A stretch of 37,199 nt of DNA from an uncultured bacterium (lineage in GTDB: Bacteria; Patescibacteriota; Gracilibacteria; Absconditabacterales; Absconditicoccaceae), in NCBI GenBank assembly GCA_937862565.1, contig CALMFT010000023.1, positions 1-37,199 of the forward strand, given 5' to 3'. Positions within the stretch are counted from its first letter, which is position 1, and the number at the start of each line of letters is the position of its first letter. The notes beneath the pieces were generated by a model that was given only the letters and a program-made list of their open reading frames with translations, ran no database searches and was not told where the DNA came from. The translations under genes and the position numbers were made by a program. Below, piece after piece: positions 24,928 through 32,086 of the stretch.

Positions 24928-26846
24928 AATTTATTTCCTTCTTTGGCGTAGTAATCATAATCGACATCATTAAAGTCGAAGTCTTTTATATTGTTACAAC
25001 ATTTCACGAGTCTACCAGACTCGATTGATCTTTCAACTATTTCATAAACTGATTTGTTCTTCGTGTGTATTCTCTCATCCCAAGATCCAAAAGCTATCTC
25101 ACTTAGAATCTGTTTGTAATACTCATCTGTGATACCGTTCTTACGTTTAAACCCTACACCTTTGGGTTTGGACTTTACGATCATAGGTTGACCAGTCTTT
25201 GATACATAATATCTGACAGTCTTAGAACATTCTTTATCACCGATGTAGGCTACAGAACCTGATGGTGTTTTAAATCTTAAACAGAAGTCGTAAGGGTCCG
25301 TATTGAGTCTAACAAGATACTCAGGATTAACACCATCTAAGAGTGCATACCTTGCAATCTTTTGAATGACCATAGCAGAATGATCCTTGTGCCAATTACC
25401 ATCGTAGTCCGTGTCAGTCTCAGGATACCAATAACATCCTTTAGATTTAAGCTTACCGTTTGTGTAGACTGCTAAGTAATTGTTAACATCTCGCACCCAC
25501 ATCTTAGAGTAATTAACTTCCTCAAGCTCAAGACCTGTGTCATTCTGCCACGCATATTTATGCGCGTAAAAGAAAGGTTTTGCATTTTTATGCACATAGC
25601 AGGTGATACCATCTGTGTTGATTTGAATGATCTGAACCATTGGTATTGATCCAAGTCTCTCAGCAAGTTGAAGTAACTGAAGTTGTCCGTTGATTGTAAT
25701 CTTTAACATGTACGTCGGATCGTAGAAGGGTGAGTACGGATTGTTCGAGTTACCGTAAGCTCCGTTCAATGCCAACTTGTACATAGCATTTAAAGCTGAA
25801 CCTTTTTTATGTTCGAGTCGTTTAGCTTTTAAACCTTGGTACTTATCCACGAAGCTTTCCCCAAGATGAGTCGGGTAGAATCTGTTAACGATACCGATCG
25901 ATGGATAAAGGGAAGTCACATCAACATCTATGATCTCGTAGTCTTCGTTAGCTTCAAAGTATTTGGATTCGACCGATCCATGAATACCACCTACTCCAAA
26001 GTGATAATCAAATCCATTGATGTGAAACTTAAATGATAAGTTATTCTCAATTTCTCTGTACCATACTAAAGTTTTAAAGTGGTCTTTGACTGCTTCAAAG
26101 TTCTCATCTCTGAACTCGATCTTTGGTAAGATCACATCTTTCAAAGCTACCTTATCAACATTGGTTTGAATCGGTTTATTGAATGCACCGAAGCACTTCT
26201 CTCGACCGATCTCTTTGATTAGATATTCGATACCGATCTTAACGTCAGAGAAGTTAATCACGTCACCATAAATCATTTTAGATTCTTCGATCTCTTTACG
26301 AAGCTCGATCAAGTGCTTACACTTTTGATAGAACTTATAAGTCTCACTCACATCGTGAATGTTGTACTTGATAAGGACATCGATCTCATCACTTGTTAAG
26401 TCTCTAATTGGAAACGGTAGGTCTTCGACGGACTCGGATCGCATTGCAAACTGTAGAGCTTTAAGTGATGTACGTCGTGCAGGATTATCCATGTGATTCA
26501 ATGTAAGAAGATCGATCTGTTTAAGCTTACGATCTTTTAACCAGACTGTTAGGGTCTTATCACCACCAATGATACGCTGACATAACTCAGAAGCTAATTG
26601 GTAGGTAAAGGTATAAGGGTTTAAAAGTAAGTGATGTAATATTGGGTAGTCAAAATTAAGGTTGTTGAATCCGACAAAGTAATAATCATTCTTTGTGGCG
26701 TAGTTTAAAAAGTTTAAAAGTTCTTGTCTTTGGTTCTTACGTTCAGACATCTCGAATACAAATGTTTGATTGATGTCTTCGACGTATCCGCAGAATAAAA
26801 AGCAGTTTGGTAGCGTCTCAATGTCGAATACTATTATCTTATCCAT
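24918..26846 (-). CDS. Family B DNA polymerase with 3'-5' exonuclease, compact form
   Basis: 642 residues. Exonuclease motifs: FDIET (residues 7-11), GFNNLNFDYPIL (59-70) and YNIHD (161-165). Polymerase motifs: DVTSLYPS (309-316, motif A), KLALNGAYG (357-365, motif B) and NTDGIT (410-415, motif C). Motif C normally reads D-T-D-S; here the first Asp is Asn and the Ser is Gly, while the metal-binding second Asp (412) is kept. Only about 45 residues separate motifs A and B, so the fingers are unusually short. It replicates the phage genome. ATG 26846 has no Shine-Dalgarno; a hairpin lies directly upstream instead. Last but one in the arm, downstream of the ssDNA-binding candidate. Confidence 0.85.
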   Translation of the reverse strand: MDKIIVFDIETLPNCFLFCGYVEDINQTFVFEMSERKNQRQELLNFLNYATKNDYYFVGFNNLNFDYPILHHLLLNPYTFTYQLASELCQRIIGGDKTLTVWLKDRKLKQIDLLTLNHMDNPARRTSLKALQFAMRSESVEDLPFPIRDLTSDEIDVLIKYNIHDVSETYKFYQKCKHLIELRKEIEESKMIYGDVINFSDVKIGIEYLIKEIGREKCFGAFNKPIQTNVDKVALKDVILPKIEFRDENFEAVKDHFKTLVWYREIENNLSFKFHINGFDYHFGVGGIHGSVESKYFEANEDYEIIDVDVTSLYPSIGIVNRFYPTHLGESFVDKYQGLKAKRLEHKKGSALNAMYKLALNGAYGNSNNPYSPFYDPTYMLKITINGQLQLLQLAERLGSIPMVQIIQINTDGITCYVHKNAKPFFYAHKYAWQNDTGLELEEVNYSKMWVRDVNNYLAVYTNGKLKSKGCYWYPETDTDYDGNWHKDHSAMVIQKIARYALLDGVNPEYLVRLNTDPYDFCLRFKTPSGSVAYIGDKECSKTVRYYVSKTGQPMIVKSKPKGVGFKRKNGITDEYYKQILSEIAFGSWDERIHTKNKSVYEIVERSIESGRLVKCCNNIKDFDFNDVDYDYYAKEGNKLCF

Positions 26847-26849
26847 ATT

Positions 26850-26877
26850 AAAATCGCACCGATATGACTCTCGGTGC
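26850..26877 (-). terminator. Hairpin with T-run before the DNA polymerase gene (attenuator or translation-control structure)
   Basis: On the - strand, GCACCGA pairs with TCGGTGC (7 bp, 8-base loop; bases 26856-26877), then GATTTTAAT and the polymerase ATG at 26846. It follows the ssDNA-binding candidate gene stop by about 20 bases. A short T-run is present, so it may be a weak terminator that lowers polymerase expression. The structure also replaces the usual ribosome-site position. Confidence 0.6.
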
Positions 26878-26899
26878 TACGAGTGTAGAGAGGAGCGAT

Positions 26900-27730
26900 C
26901 TATTGTTGAGTGCCGAACGGATTACCAAAACCTGTAGGTGCTTGCGGCATCTGTGGTTGTTGGAACTGTGGTTGCATCACTTGAGGTTGGTGTACTTGTG
27001 GTAACACTCCAAAGTGAGGCTGCGCAGGTGCTTGCGGCATCTGTGGTTGTTGGAACTGAGGAGCCTGTGGTTGTGGTGTTGGTGCAAAGAATCCACCTTG
27101 AGGTGCGACAGGAACTGCACTTGCACCTTGAGGTACAACTGGTGCAGCGTTACCAAAGATAGATGCAGCATTGATAACATTCGATACGATCTCTTTACCG
27201 TAACCGATAAGCTGTACAGCATTTGGATTTAAAAACATTCCTGCTTTGTGAGTTGTAACTGCAGGTACGTTAGCTTTCATGTTAACTTGTACGTTAACGT
27301 AGTCACCACACTTAACACCTTCAGCGATCAACACGTTCTGACCATTGTCGTATTTAAACCAAGTGATAGGTTGCTGAGTAGTTAATGCGAACACGATGCA
27401 ACCTGCATAACCTTCACGTTGTGAAAATGGAATACCTTGATCGTCGATACCGTCACCATCTTTATACTTGTAAGCAAATGATGGAGGTACGTTACCAGAT
27501 TGATACACTGATCTAGCTTCGGTCTGCATCATTCCGATAAAGTTATTTAATGCAGGATCTTGTTTAGATACTGCTAATCCAAATCCGTACTGGATAACTT
27601 GCTTACCAGTCTTATCAAGCTTTGGTTGTTTAGTGTTGAAGTCCAGTTGTGGCGCACCTTTAAATAAGTCGCCTGACTTCCATACGATACGTCCTGAAAT
27701 TAATACGTTTTGTCCTGTTGACATTCCCAT
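26900..27730 (-). CDS. Probable single-stranded DNA-binding protein
   Basis: 276 residues. Residues 1-185 look like an OB-fold type phage ssDNA-binding protein (NVLISGRIVWKSGDLF at the start; GVKCGDYVNVQVNM; GMFLNPNAVQLIGYGKEI near 165-180), in the style of the DUF2815-like group. The last 90 residues are Pro/Gln-rich and include two copies of QFQQPQMPQAP. Many SSBs carry a flexible tail that recruits partners, though usually acidic; this one is not. It lies between the Cas4-like exonuclease and the polymerase, the usual place in phage replication or recombination modules. AAGGAGA precedes the ATG. Confidence 0.6.
   Translation of the reverse strand: MGMSTGQNVLISGRIVWKSGDLFKGAPQLDFNTKQPKLDKTGKQVIQYGFGLAVSKQDPALNNFIGMMQTEARSVYQSGNVPPSFAYKYKDGDGIDDQGIPFSQREGYAGCIVFALTTQQPITWFKYDNGQNVLIAEGVKCGDYVNVQVNMKANVPAVTTHKAGMFLNPNAVQLIGYGKEIVSNVINAASIFGNAAPVVPQGASAVPVAPQGGFFAPTPQPQAPQFQQPQMPQAPAQPHFGVLPQVHQPQVMQPQFQQPQMPQAPTGFGNPFGTQQ
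26936..27058. repeat. Two exact 33-bp direct repeats in the SSB-candidate gene
   Basis: The same 33 bases occur at 26936-26968 and 27026-27058, exactly 90 bases apart, so the reading frame (30 codons) is preserved. They encode part of QFQQPQMPQAP in the C-terminal tail. The spacing means slippage or recombination between copies would add or remove 30 residues without frameshift. Confidence 0.9.
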
Positions 27731-27733
27731 AAA

Positions 27734-28807
27734 TTAGTTCTCCTTCTTGTTATTAAATATTTTATCTGCTAATGCAGATGCGTTCATTTTAGTTAGTTTA
27801 AATCCACGTTGCTCACTGACTGAGAACATATCGACTATTGATTGATCGATACCTTCCTTCTCTAATTCTGCAGGACTCTTAGATACAGACTTCATTAAGT
27901 CTTTACCAGTGATAGCCTTAAAGTTTGCAGCAGATATGTCGTTCTTCCATTTACGATGACCATAGTTCTTCTCAACTACAAACCCATCAACAATATCACC
28001 TGACATGATCTTCTTCTTAGCCAAGTCTTGCAACGCTTCAATTTTAATTTTAAATATATCTTTGATGCGATCATAAACTTCTAACATCTCTGACAATTTC
28101 TTACCGTCAATTTGGTCCTGTACAACATCGTTCACAACAACATCAACTGCATTGTTATAAGCTTGAGTTATAGCAGGACAATTCTCGCCAAGTGCAGGAC
28201 AATATCTGCAGTATTCAGATGTTACAAGAACGGGAACACTATTACATTTAGCTACGATTTCCTGATAGTATCCAACCAAGTCTTGAGTTGTAACCGTGAC
28301 AGACCGAACCCATCCGTCTACATGATGTGGTCTTGGTTGAACAATAATCATTTTAACATGAGTGAAGTTAACATTCTTCGTTGACTGTTTAATCATTTCA
28401 CCAATGGCGTAACTGATTAACTGCCAATTCTTTTTAACTTCAACAGCTCTATGGCCGTACTTGATGTCCATAATTGTTAGAGTTGTTCCTTCCGTCCACA
28501 TGTAATCATAGTGACCTGTGATTTTAACTTGTGGTGTTGGTAGGTACTCAAGGTATTGTTCTGACAATGCGTTTGCAGGTATCAATGGAAGTATTCGCTT
28601 CGCGTGATAATACATATCGTTGTCAAAGAATACTCCATTGGTTGCCGATGGCATTGGTTCTTTACCTTTAAAAAGTAAATCAACAAGCTCATGAAATGCT
28701 GTACCTTCTTTAGCTACTTCATTTTCTTCTTGTGGAAGATGTGAATAAGCCATCCATCCGTTGCATGTCATAAATCTTGGTAAGTTACTGCTTCGTATCT
28801 CTTTCAT
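27734..28807 (-). CDS. Cas4/AddB-like PD-(D/E)XK exonuclease (DUF2800-like)
   Basis: 357 residues. Residues 32-45 hold AKEGTAFHELVD (His), residues about 97-120 hold ITGHYDYMW and LTIMDIKYG, giving the D...D-x-K nuclease core, followed by QLISYAIGEM. CRYCPALGENC near residues 198-208 plus Cys15 in MTCNGW give four Cys in the pattern of Fe-S-clamped nucleases such as AddB and Cas4. Such phage proteins resect DNA ends for recombination. Start ATG 28807 behind AAAGGGGAC. Neighbours are the ssDNA-binding candidate and an AT-hook-like protein, consistent with a recombination module. Confidence 0.75.
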   Translation of the reverse strand: MKEIRSSNLPRFMTCNGWMAYSHLPQEENEVAKEGTAFHELVDLLFKGKEPMPSATNGVFFDNDMYYHAKRILPLIPANALSEQYLEYLPTPQVKITGHYDYMWTEGTTLTIMDIKYGHRAVEVKKNWQLISYAIGEMIKQSTKNVNFTHVKMIIVQPRPHHVDGWVRSVTVTTQDLVGYYQEIVAKCNSVPVLVTSEYCRYCPALGENCPAITQAYNNAVDVVVNDVVQDQIDGKKLSEMLEVYDRIKDIFKIKIEALQDLAKKKIMSGDIVDGFVVEKNYGHRKWKNDISAANFKAITGKDLMKSVSKSPAELEKEGIDQSIVDMFSVSEQRGFKLTKMNASALADKIFNNKKEN

Positions 28808-28822
28808 AGTGTCCCCTTTAAA

Positions 28823-29371
28823 TTAGTAGTCGCCTTTTTTGGTTATGATCTGTCTTGCTACTAGATCATTGTAGTAGTGTTCCATCATTGCGATGTCTTT
28901 ACTGATTAAGTAAATGTTCTTCACGTCGTAATACTTACAAGCTGTTTCTAAGTCACCAATACTTAACGATCCGTCGTTTAATAAAGTATTTAAAACGATA
29001 GCAAAGTTAACACTAAACTCAGACAATGAGTAGAAGTTCTTTGGTGTTTCAACAACTGGTTCTACTGCAACGATTGGTGCTTCAGTCAACGTAGGTAATA
29101 CAGGTTGTTCAACGACTGGTGCAACATCTACTGCTGGTTGATTCTTCTCAGCTTCGATCTCAGCTTTAGTTCTACGAGTACGTTTCTTTGGTGCTTCAGC
29201 AACTGGTTCAGATATTTCTTCTGTGACTACAGGTGGTTGAGTAGATACAACAGTTCCACCACCATAGATAGCTTCAGCACGTTGAACATCGTTACCTTTT
29301 AAGTCTTCCAATAAATCTTGTAGCTGATTTGTAAGATCCGTAACACATGAAAATGATAACTCTAGTTTCAT
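28823..29371 (-). CDS. AT-hook-like protein of the recombination module
   Basis: 182 residues. Residues 1-45 are helical, residues 45-110 are Pro/Val/Glu-rich and disordered and include a basic KKRTRRTKAEIEAEK block near residue 62 that could touch DNA, and residues 110-182 form a helical domain (FYSLSEFSVNFAIVLNTLL, DVKNIYLISKDIAMMEHYYNDL). The family was not recognised; similar RTRRTKAEIEA text is common in phage DNA-binding accessory proteins. Start overlaps the previous stop by 4 bases (ATGA), so it is coupled to the small gene upstream. Confidence 0.5.
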   Translation of the reverse strand: MKLELSFSCVTDLTNQLQDLLEDLKGNDVQRAEAIYGGGTVVSTQPPVVTEEISEPVAEAPKKRTRRTKAEIEAEKNQPAVDVAPVVEQPVLPTLTEAPIVAVEPVVETPKNFYSLSEFSVNFAIVLNTLLNDGSLSIGDLETACKYYDVKNIYLISKDIAMMEHYYNDLVARQIITKKGDY

Positions 29372-29526
29372 GACATCTTACTCCAACCTTGTTTCTTAGC
29401 TTGCTGAAACGACTCGAATGAAATGACTTTCTTTCCATCGATCTCAGATAACTGAAATACTCTGTCACCATTAGCTATGACATACTGACCCTTAAACTGC
29501 TTCTTGTATTTTTTATGCGACCACAT
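29368..29526 (-). CDS. Small protein opening the replication operon
   Basis: 52 residues from ATG 29526, chosen because AGGAGG lies 7 bases upstream; a longer reading from 29595 crosses a promoter and terminator and is not credible. MWSHKKYKKQFKGQYVIANG is followed by RVFQLSEIDGKKVISFESF, a small beta-type pattern with a basic start. No family was recognised. It is the first gene after a promoter, so it is probably produced early and strongly. Confidence 0.65.
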   Translation of the reverse strand: MWSHKKYKKQFKGQYVIANGDRVFQLSEIDGKKVISFESFQQAKKQGWSKMS

Positions 29527-29544
29527 TGTGTCCTCCTGTTTGTT

Positions 29545-29572
29545 ATTATAAATTAAAGCAAAGCAAATGCAA
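29545..29572 (-). promoter_or_regulatory. Sigma70-like promoter
   Basis: On the - strand, TTGCAT (29572-29567), a 16-base spacer and a perfect TATAAT (29550-29545) lie about 20 bases before the AGGAGG and ATG 29526. The -10 matches consensus fully, the -35 in four of six positions. It would drive the operon 29526 to 24634. It directly follows a terminator. Confidence 0.75.
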
Positions 29573-29575
29573 GTT

Positions 29576-29600
29576 AAAAATAAGGGGACTTGCACCCCTT
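29576..29600 (-). terminator. Rho-independent terminator
   Basis: On the - strand, AAGGGG, a 7-base loop, CCCCTT, then ATTTTT. It ends transcription coming from the primase-helicase and lysine-rich peptide genes and stands immediately upstream of a promoter, so the two form an insulator between two operons. Confidence 0.75.
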
Positions 29601-29608
29601 TAAGAAAA

Positions 29609-29680
29609 CTAGCAAGCTTTCTTGGTTTTAGTAGCTTTTTTAACTACTTTTTTAGTAGCTTTTTTTACTGACTTCTTCAT
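29609..29680 (-). CDS. 23-residue lysine-rich micro-protein
   Basis: MKKSVKKATKKVVKKATK followed by TKKAC, with TGC and a TAG stop. Eleven of 23 residues are Lys and none is acidic; the unit KKATKK recurs, like a histone H1 or bacterial histone-like tail. GAGGAA lies 5-6 bases before the ATG. It sits between the primase-helicase stop and a terminator, so it has a full transcription context. A DNA-binding or condensing role, or an antimicrobial-type membrane effect, is possible. Too short to be certain; the regular coding pattern and ribosome site favour a real gene. Confidence 0.55.
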   Translation of the reverse strand: MKKSVKKATKKVVKKATKTKKAC

Positions 29681-29696
29681 GGTTTCCTCGCTTTCT

Positions 29697-31592
29697 TTAT
29701 TCATTACCCTTATCGTCCGTTAAGACGAAGGCTTCTTTTTTAATACTAATATCAGGATGCACAATAGTCTTCAACATGTATCCATCAATCGGCTTAAACG
29801 CTAATGCGCTCATCGCAGTTGTGATCCTATCCTTTGAAAGCGTACCATGTAAAGCACCAATTATCACATCTTTGGTCGGGTACTTATTATCTTTTTTACA
29901 ATCCTTCATGAAGTCGATCAGAATTTGAACGTCCGATCGATCGTCCTCATCACGTTTAGCTGATGCAACTATCGGTACAATCTCAAACAAGTGACCAGTT
30001 CTCAACAAGACCTGCGACTCGTTTAGTATTGGTGAGTGATCCGAGAACTTACTGCAATACATTTCAAGTGCGCTCGTGTTCTCAGGTAACGATCTACCAG
30101 TCATCTCTGTAAAGTCGTTCTTATCAACTCTAACCATCGACATCACGATACGAGAGTGAGACGGTAAAGCCGATCCACCTCGACCTGCAAACTGACTCAT
30201 GTCCTTGGACTGTGACGATTGCTTACCCATGTGATTGATTAAAACAACACAAGCACCTGCTCGGTCACGCAGTAAGGCTGCAAACTTGGTAACGGCACGA
30301 CTCATGTCATTTAGATCGGACTCTTTACCCCAAAAGTTAGCCAACGGGTCAATGATAATCATCTTTGGTTTAAATTCTTCAAGACCTTCGCAGATCTTTT
30401 CAAGTGCGGTATGATTCGGAAAGTAATTATAATTCTTATCTTGGGTCACGATCATCATATCATCGGCAAGCTTGATACGAATAGACTTCTTAACGATGGC
30501 TTTCTGTTCATCGTTTAGTTCCATCTGTAACATCTGCTTACCAAGGATGTTGTAAAGTTTACCTTCGCTATCCTCACCTGTAATGAACAGAGTGTTACCA
30601 CGCTCGACACATTCAAAGCCAAGGAAGCGTTCACCAAGTGCTAAACAAATTGCTTCTTGGAGTTTTAAAGTTGTCTTACCTGTACCACCATCTGCTGTTA
30701 GTAAGTAGATGTCTTGAGGGGACCAGTCTTTATGATTCTGTTTCTTTTTTAAATGTTCAAAGTTAAAGAAGTCATCCATTGTTGGTTCAGGCGGAAACCA
30801 TCTGTCTGACTTCGGTTGCATGTTGGTCACAGGCTTTGGTTCAAACGGACAATCGATTGACGGACCTGCTCTTAAACCACCTGCGAATCCTGACTCGATC
30901 GTAGCTCTCGACTCAGCATCTGACTTACCCCTAGCTCGTGCAGCTTGCATCAACTGCTCAAAGACTTCTTCCTTTGGTAAAGATCCAGTACCAATCAAGT
31001 TCTGTGCAGCTTCAAATGCTTTAAGATTAAGCGTATTGTTTGCTTCACCTACAGGTGCGCTCGCAACTTGAGTACAGATATCGTATAGCATCTCACGAGC
31101 TATGCTTGGTTTGATCGTAAATGGATTACCCGATGTCTTAGGTAGGTCTTGTTCATCGTTCTTTAACAGCCATTCTGGACAGTCTGCAATAGGTGTATTA
31201 TCAAAGCCATAATAGAAGATGTAACCACCATCCGCACGAGTGTCCACATTCTTAGCATATTTAGATACAGTATTTTTAAGTTTAATATCTTTAGGTACTT
31301 TGTAAATCAGGTGCATACCACCCGATAAAGTACGTTGAGATAAAGTTGTTGGTAAATTTAACTTGGCGTCGATCGCATTCTTAAAACCATCGATACCATT
31401 TTTAACGTCGATGTCCACGACAACAATGCCGTTGTCTTGACCACAAGGAATACCGAAGTACATAAGTTGTGATCCGAACTCAACTTTCCACTTCTCTATT
31501 TGGACTTGATCCGATGTTGAAAGTCTTTGCCAATCTTTTATTAGCGGTAACTTTTTACCATCGATTGTTATTGTTGCAGGAAATAATCTCAC
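29697..31592 (-). CDS. Primase-helicase: PrimPol (AEP) domain fused to RepA-like hexameric helicase
   Basis: 631 residues from GTG 31592 behind AGAGGAC. Residues 1-150 form an archaeo-eukaryotic primase domain: VVVDIDVKNG (Asp60, Asp62), SGGMHLIY (His94) and DTRADGGYIFYYG (117-129). The helicase half has Walker A DGGTGKTT (301-308), FITGEDSE, Walker B MIIIDPLA (Asp415) and VVLINHMGK (near 455), the RepA/RecA-type ATPase pattern. It would prime and unwind DNA for the family B polymerase. About 150 linker residues separate the halves. It lies between the VRR-NUC gene and the lysine-rich peptide. Confidence 0.85.
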   Translation of the reverse strand: MRLFPATITIDGKKLPLIKDWQRLSTSDQVQIEKWKVEFGSQLMYFGIPCGQDNGIVVVDIDVKNGIDGFKNAIDAKLNLPTTLSQRTLSGGMHLIYKVPKDIKLKNTVSKYAKNVDTRADGGYIFYYGFDNTPIADCPEWLLKNDEQDLPKTSGNPFTIKPSIAREMLYDICTQVASAPVGEANNTLNLKAFEAAQNLIGTGSLPKEEVFEQLMQAARARGKSDAESRATIESGFAGGLRAGPSIDCPFEPKPVTNMQPKSDRWFPPEPTMDDFFNFEHLKKKQNHKDWSPQDIYLLTADGGTGKTTLKLQEAICLALGERFLGFECVERGNTLFITGEDSEGKLYNILGKQMLQMELNDEQKAIVKKSIRIKLADDMMIVTQDKNYNYFPNHTALEKICEGLEEFKPKMIIIDPLANFWGKESDLNDMSRAVTKFAALLRDRAGACVVLINHMGKQSSQSKDMSQFAGRGGSALPSHSRIVMSMVRVDKNDFTEMTGRSLPENTSALEMYCSKFSDHSPILNESQVLLRTGHLFEIVPIVASAKRDEDDRSDVQILIDFMKDCKKDNKYPTKDVIIGALHGTLSKDRITTAMSALAFKPIDGYMLKTIVHPDISIKKEAFVLTDDKGNE

Positions 31593-31628
31593 GGCTTGTC
31601 CTCTGTCCTAGTTAAAGTAAGGTGCGCA

Positions 31629-31660
31629 GGTCCAAAGAGTCGGACAAAACTCTTTGGACC
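31629..31660 (-). promoter_or_regulatory. Perfect 12-bp hairpin upstream of the primase-helicase gene
   Basis: GGTCCAAAGAGT pairs with ACTCTTTGGACC across an 8-base loop, with no mismatch. No T-run follows on either strand, so it is not an ordinary terminator. It lies about 37 bases before the GTG start on the - strand and could stabilise mRNA ends, act as an RNase cleavage site or bind a regulator. Confidence 0.7.
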
Positions 31661-31665
31661 GATCA

Positions 31666-31684
31666 GTTTAGTAGCAAGCTAAAC
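31666..31684 (-). promoter_or_regulatory. Second small hairpin directly after the VRR-NUC stop
   Basis: GTTTAG pairs with CTAAAC over a 7-base loop, next to the TAG at 31685-31687 and 5 bases from the large hairpin. Together they form a tandem structured intergenic spacer of about 90 bases. Confidence 0.45.
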
Positions 31685-32086
31685 CTAGCGCATAAAAATA
31701 AAGTCTATTATCGCTTTCTTGTATGATTCAATCGAATTAGCAAATAGCGCAATCCCACCATTCATCTTTACCACATCTAAGAACTTCTTTTGTGCAATCT
31801 CTCTTTCCGTTGCAGCGTATTTCCACTTGGTCTTTTTAACTTCACAAGCAGTAAATACAGCTAATTTTCTACCAACCATCTCAGGTGTTATCACTATCGG
31901 TGTAAACCCAATCAAATCAGAAGACTTAAAATATTTATTTTGTTGAGATGATACTACTCCAAGTCCATAAAATACAACACGACCTGTAGCATCCTTGTAA
32001 GCACCAGAATTGTTGCGAAACAATTTGTTACCAAGCTTAGACGCTTCGATCTGAATGTGTTGTTGTACTTCGGACTCATCAGACAT
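31685..32086 (-). CDS. VRR-NUC family nuclease
   Basis: 133 residues. The core reads SDLIGFTPI, then FTACEVKKTKW, then EREIAQKKFLDVVKMNGGIALFANS, which fits the VRR-NUC form of the PD-(D/E)XK fold: Asp of SDL, the E-V-K of CEVK, and a downstream Q-x-x-F-x-x-x-V-x-x-x-G-G helix. In phages these act on branched or replication DNA and often lie near helicases. The start overlaps the end of the SF2 helicase gene by 8 bases. Confidence 0.75.
   Translation of the reverse strand: MSDESEVQQHIQIEASKLGNKLFRNNSGAYKDATGRVVFYGLGVVSSQQNKYFKSSDLIGFTPIVITPEMVGRKLAVFTACEVKKTKWKYAATEREIAQKKFLDVVKMNGGIALFANSIESYKKAIIDFIFMR

Noticed and set aside
26938-27232. Two + strand ORFs of over 70 residues opposite the SSB-candidate tail
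   Set aside because: They arise from the repeated Pro/Gln codons read on the other strand; no ribosome site, and they oppose the local transcription.
29527-29595. N-terminal extension of the small protein at 29368-29526
   Set aside because: It would run through the promoter -10 and the terminator, and the AGGAGG sits at the internal ATG.
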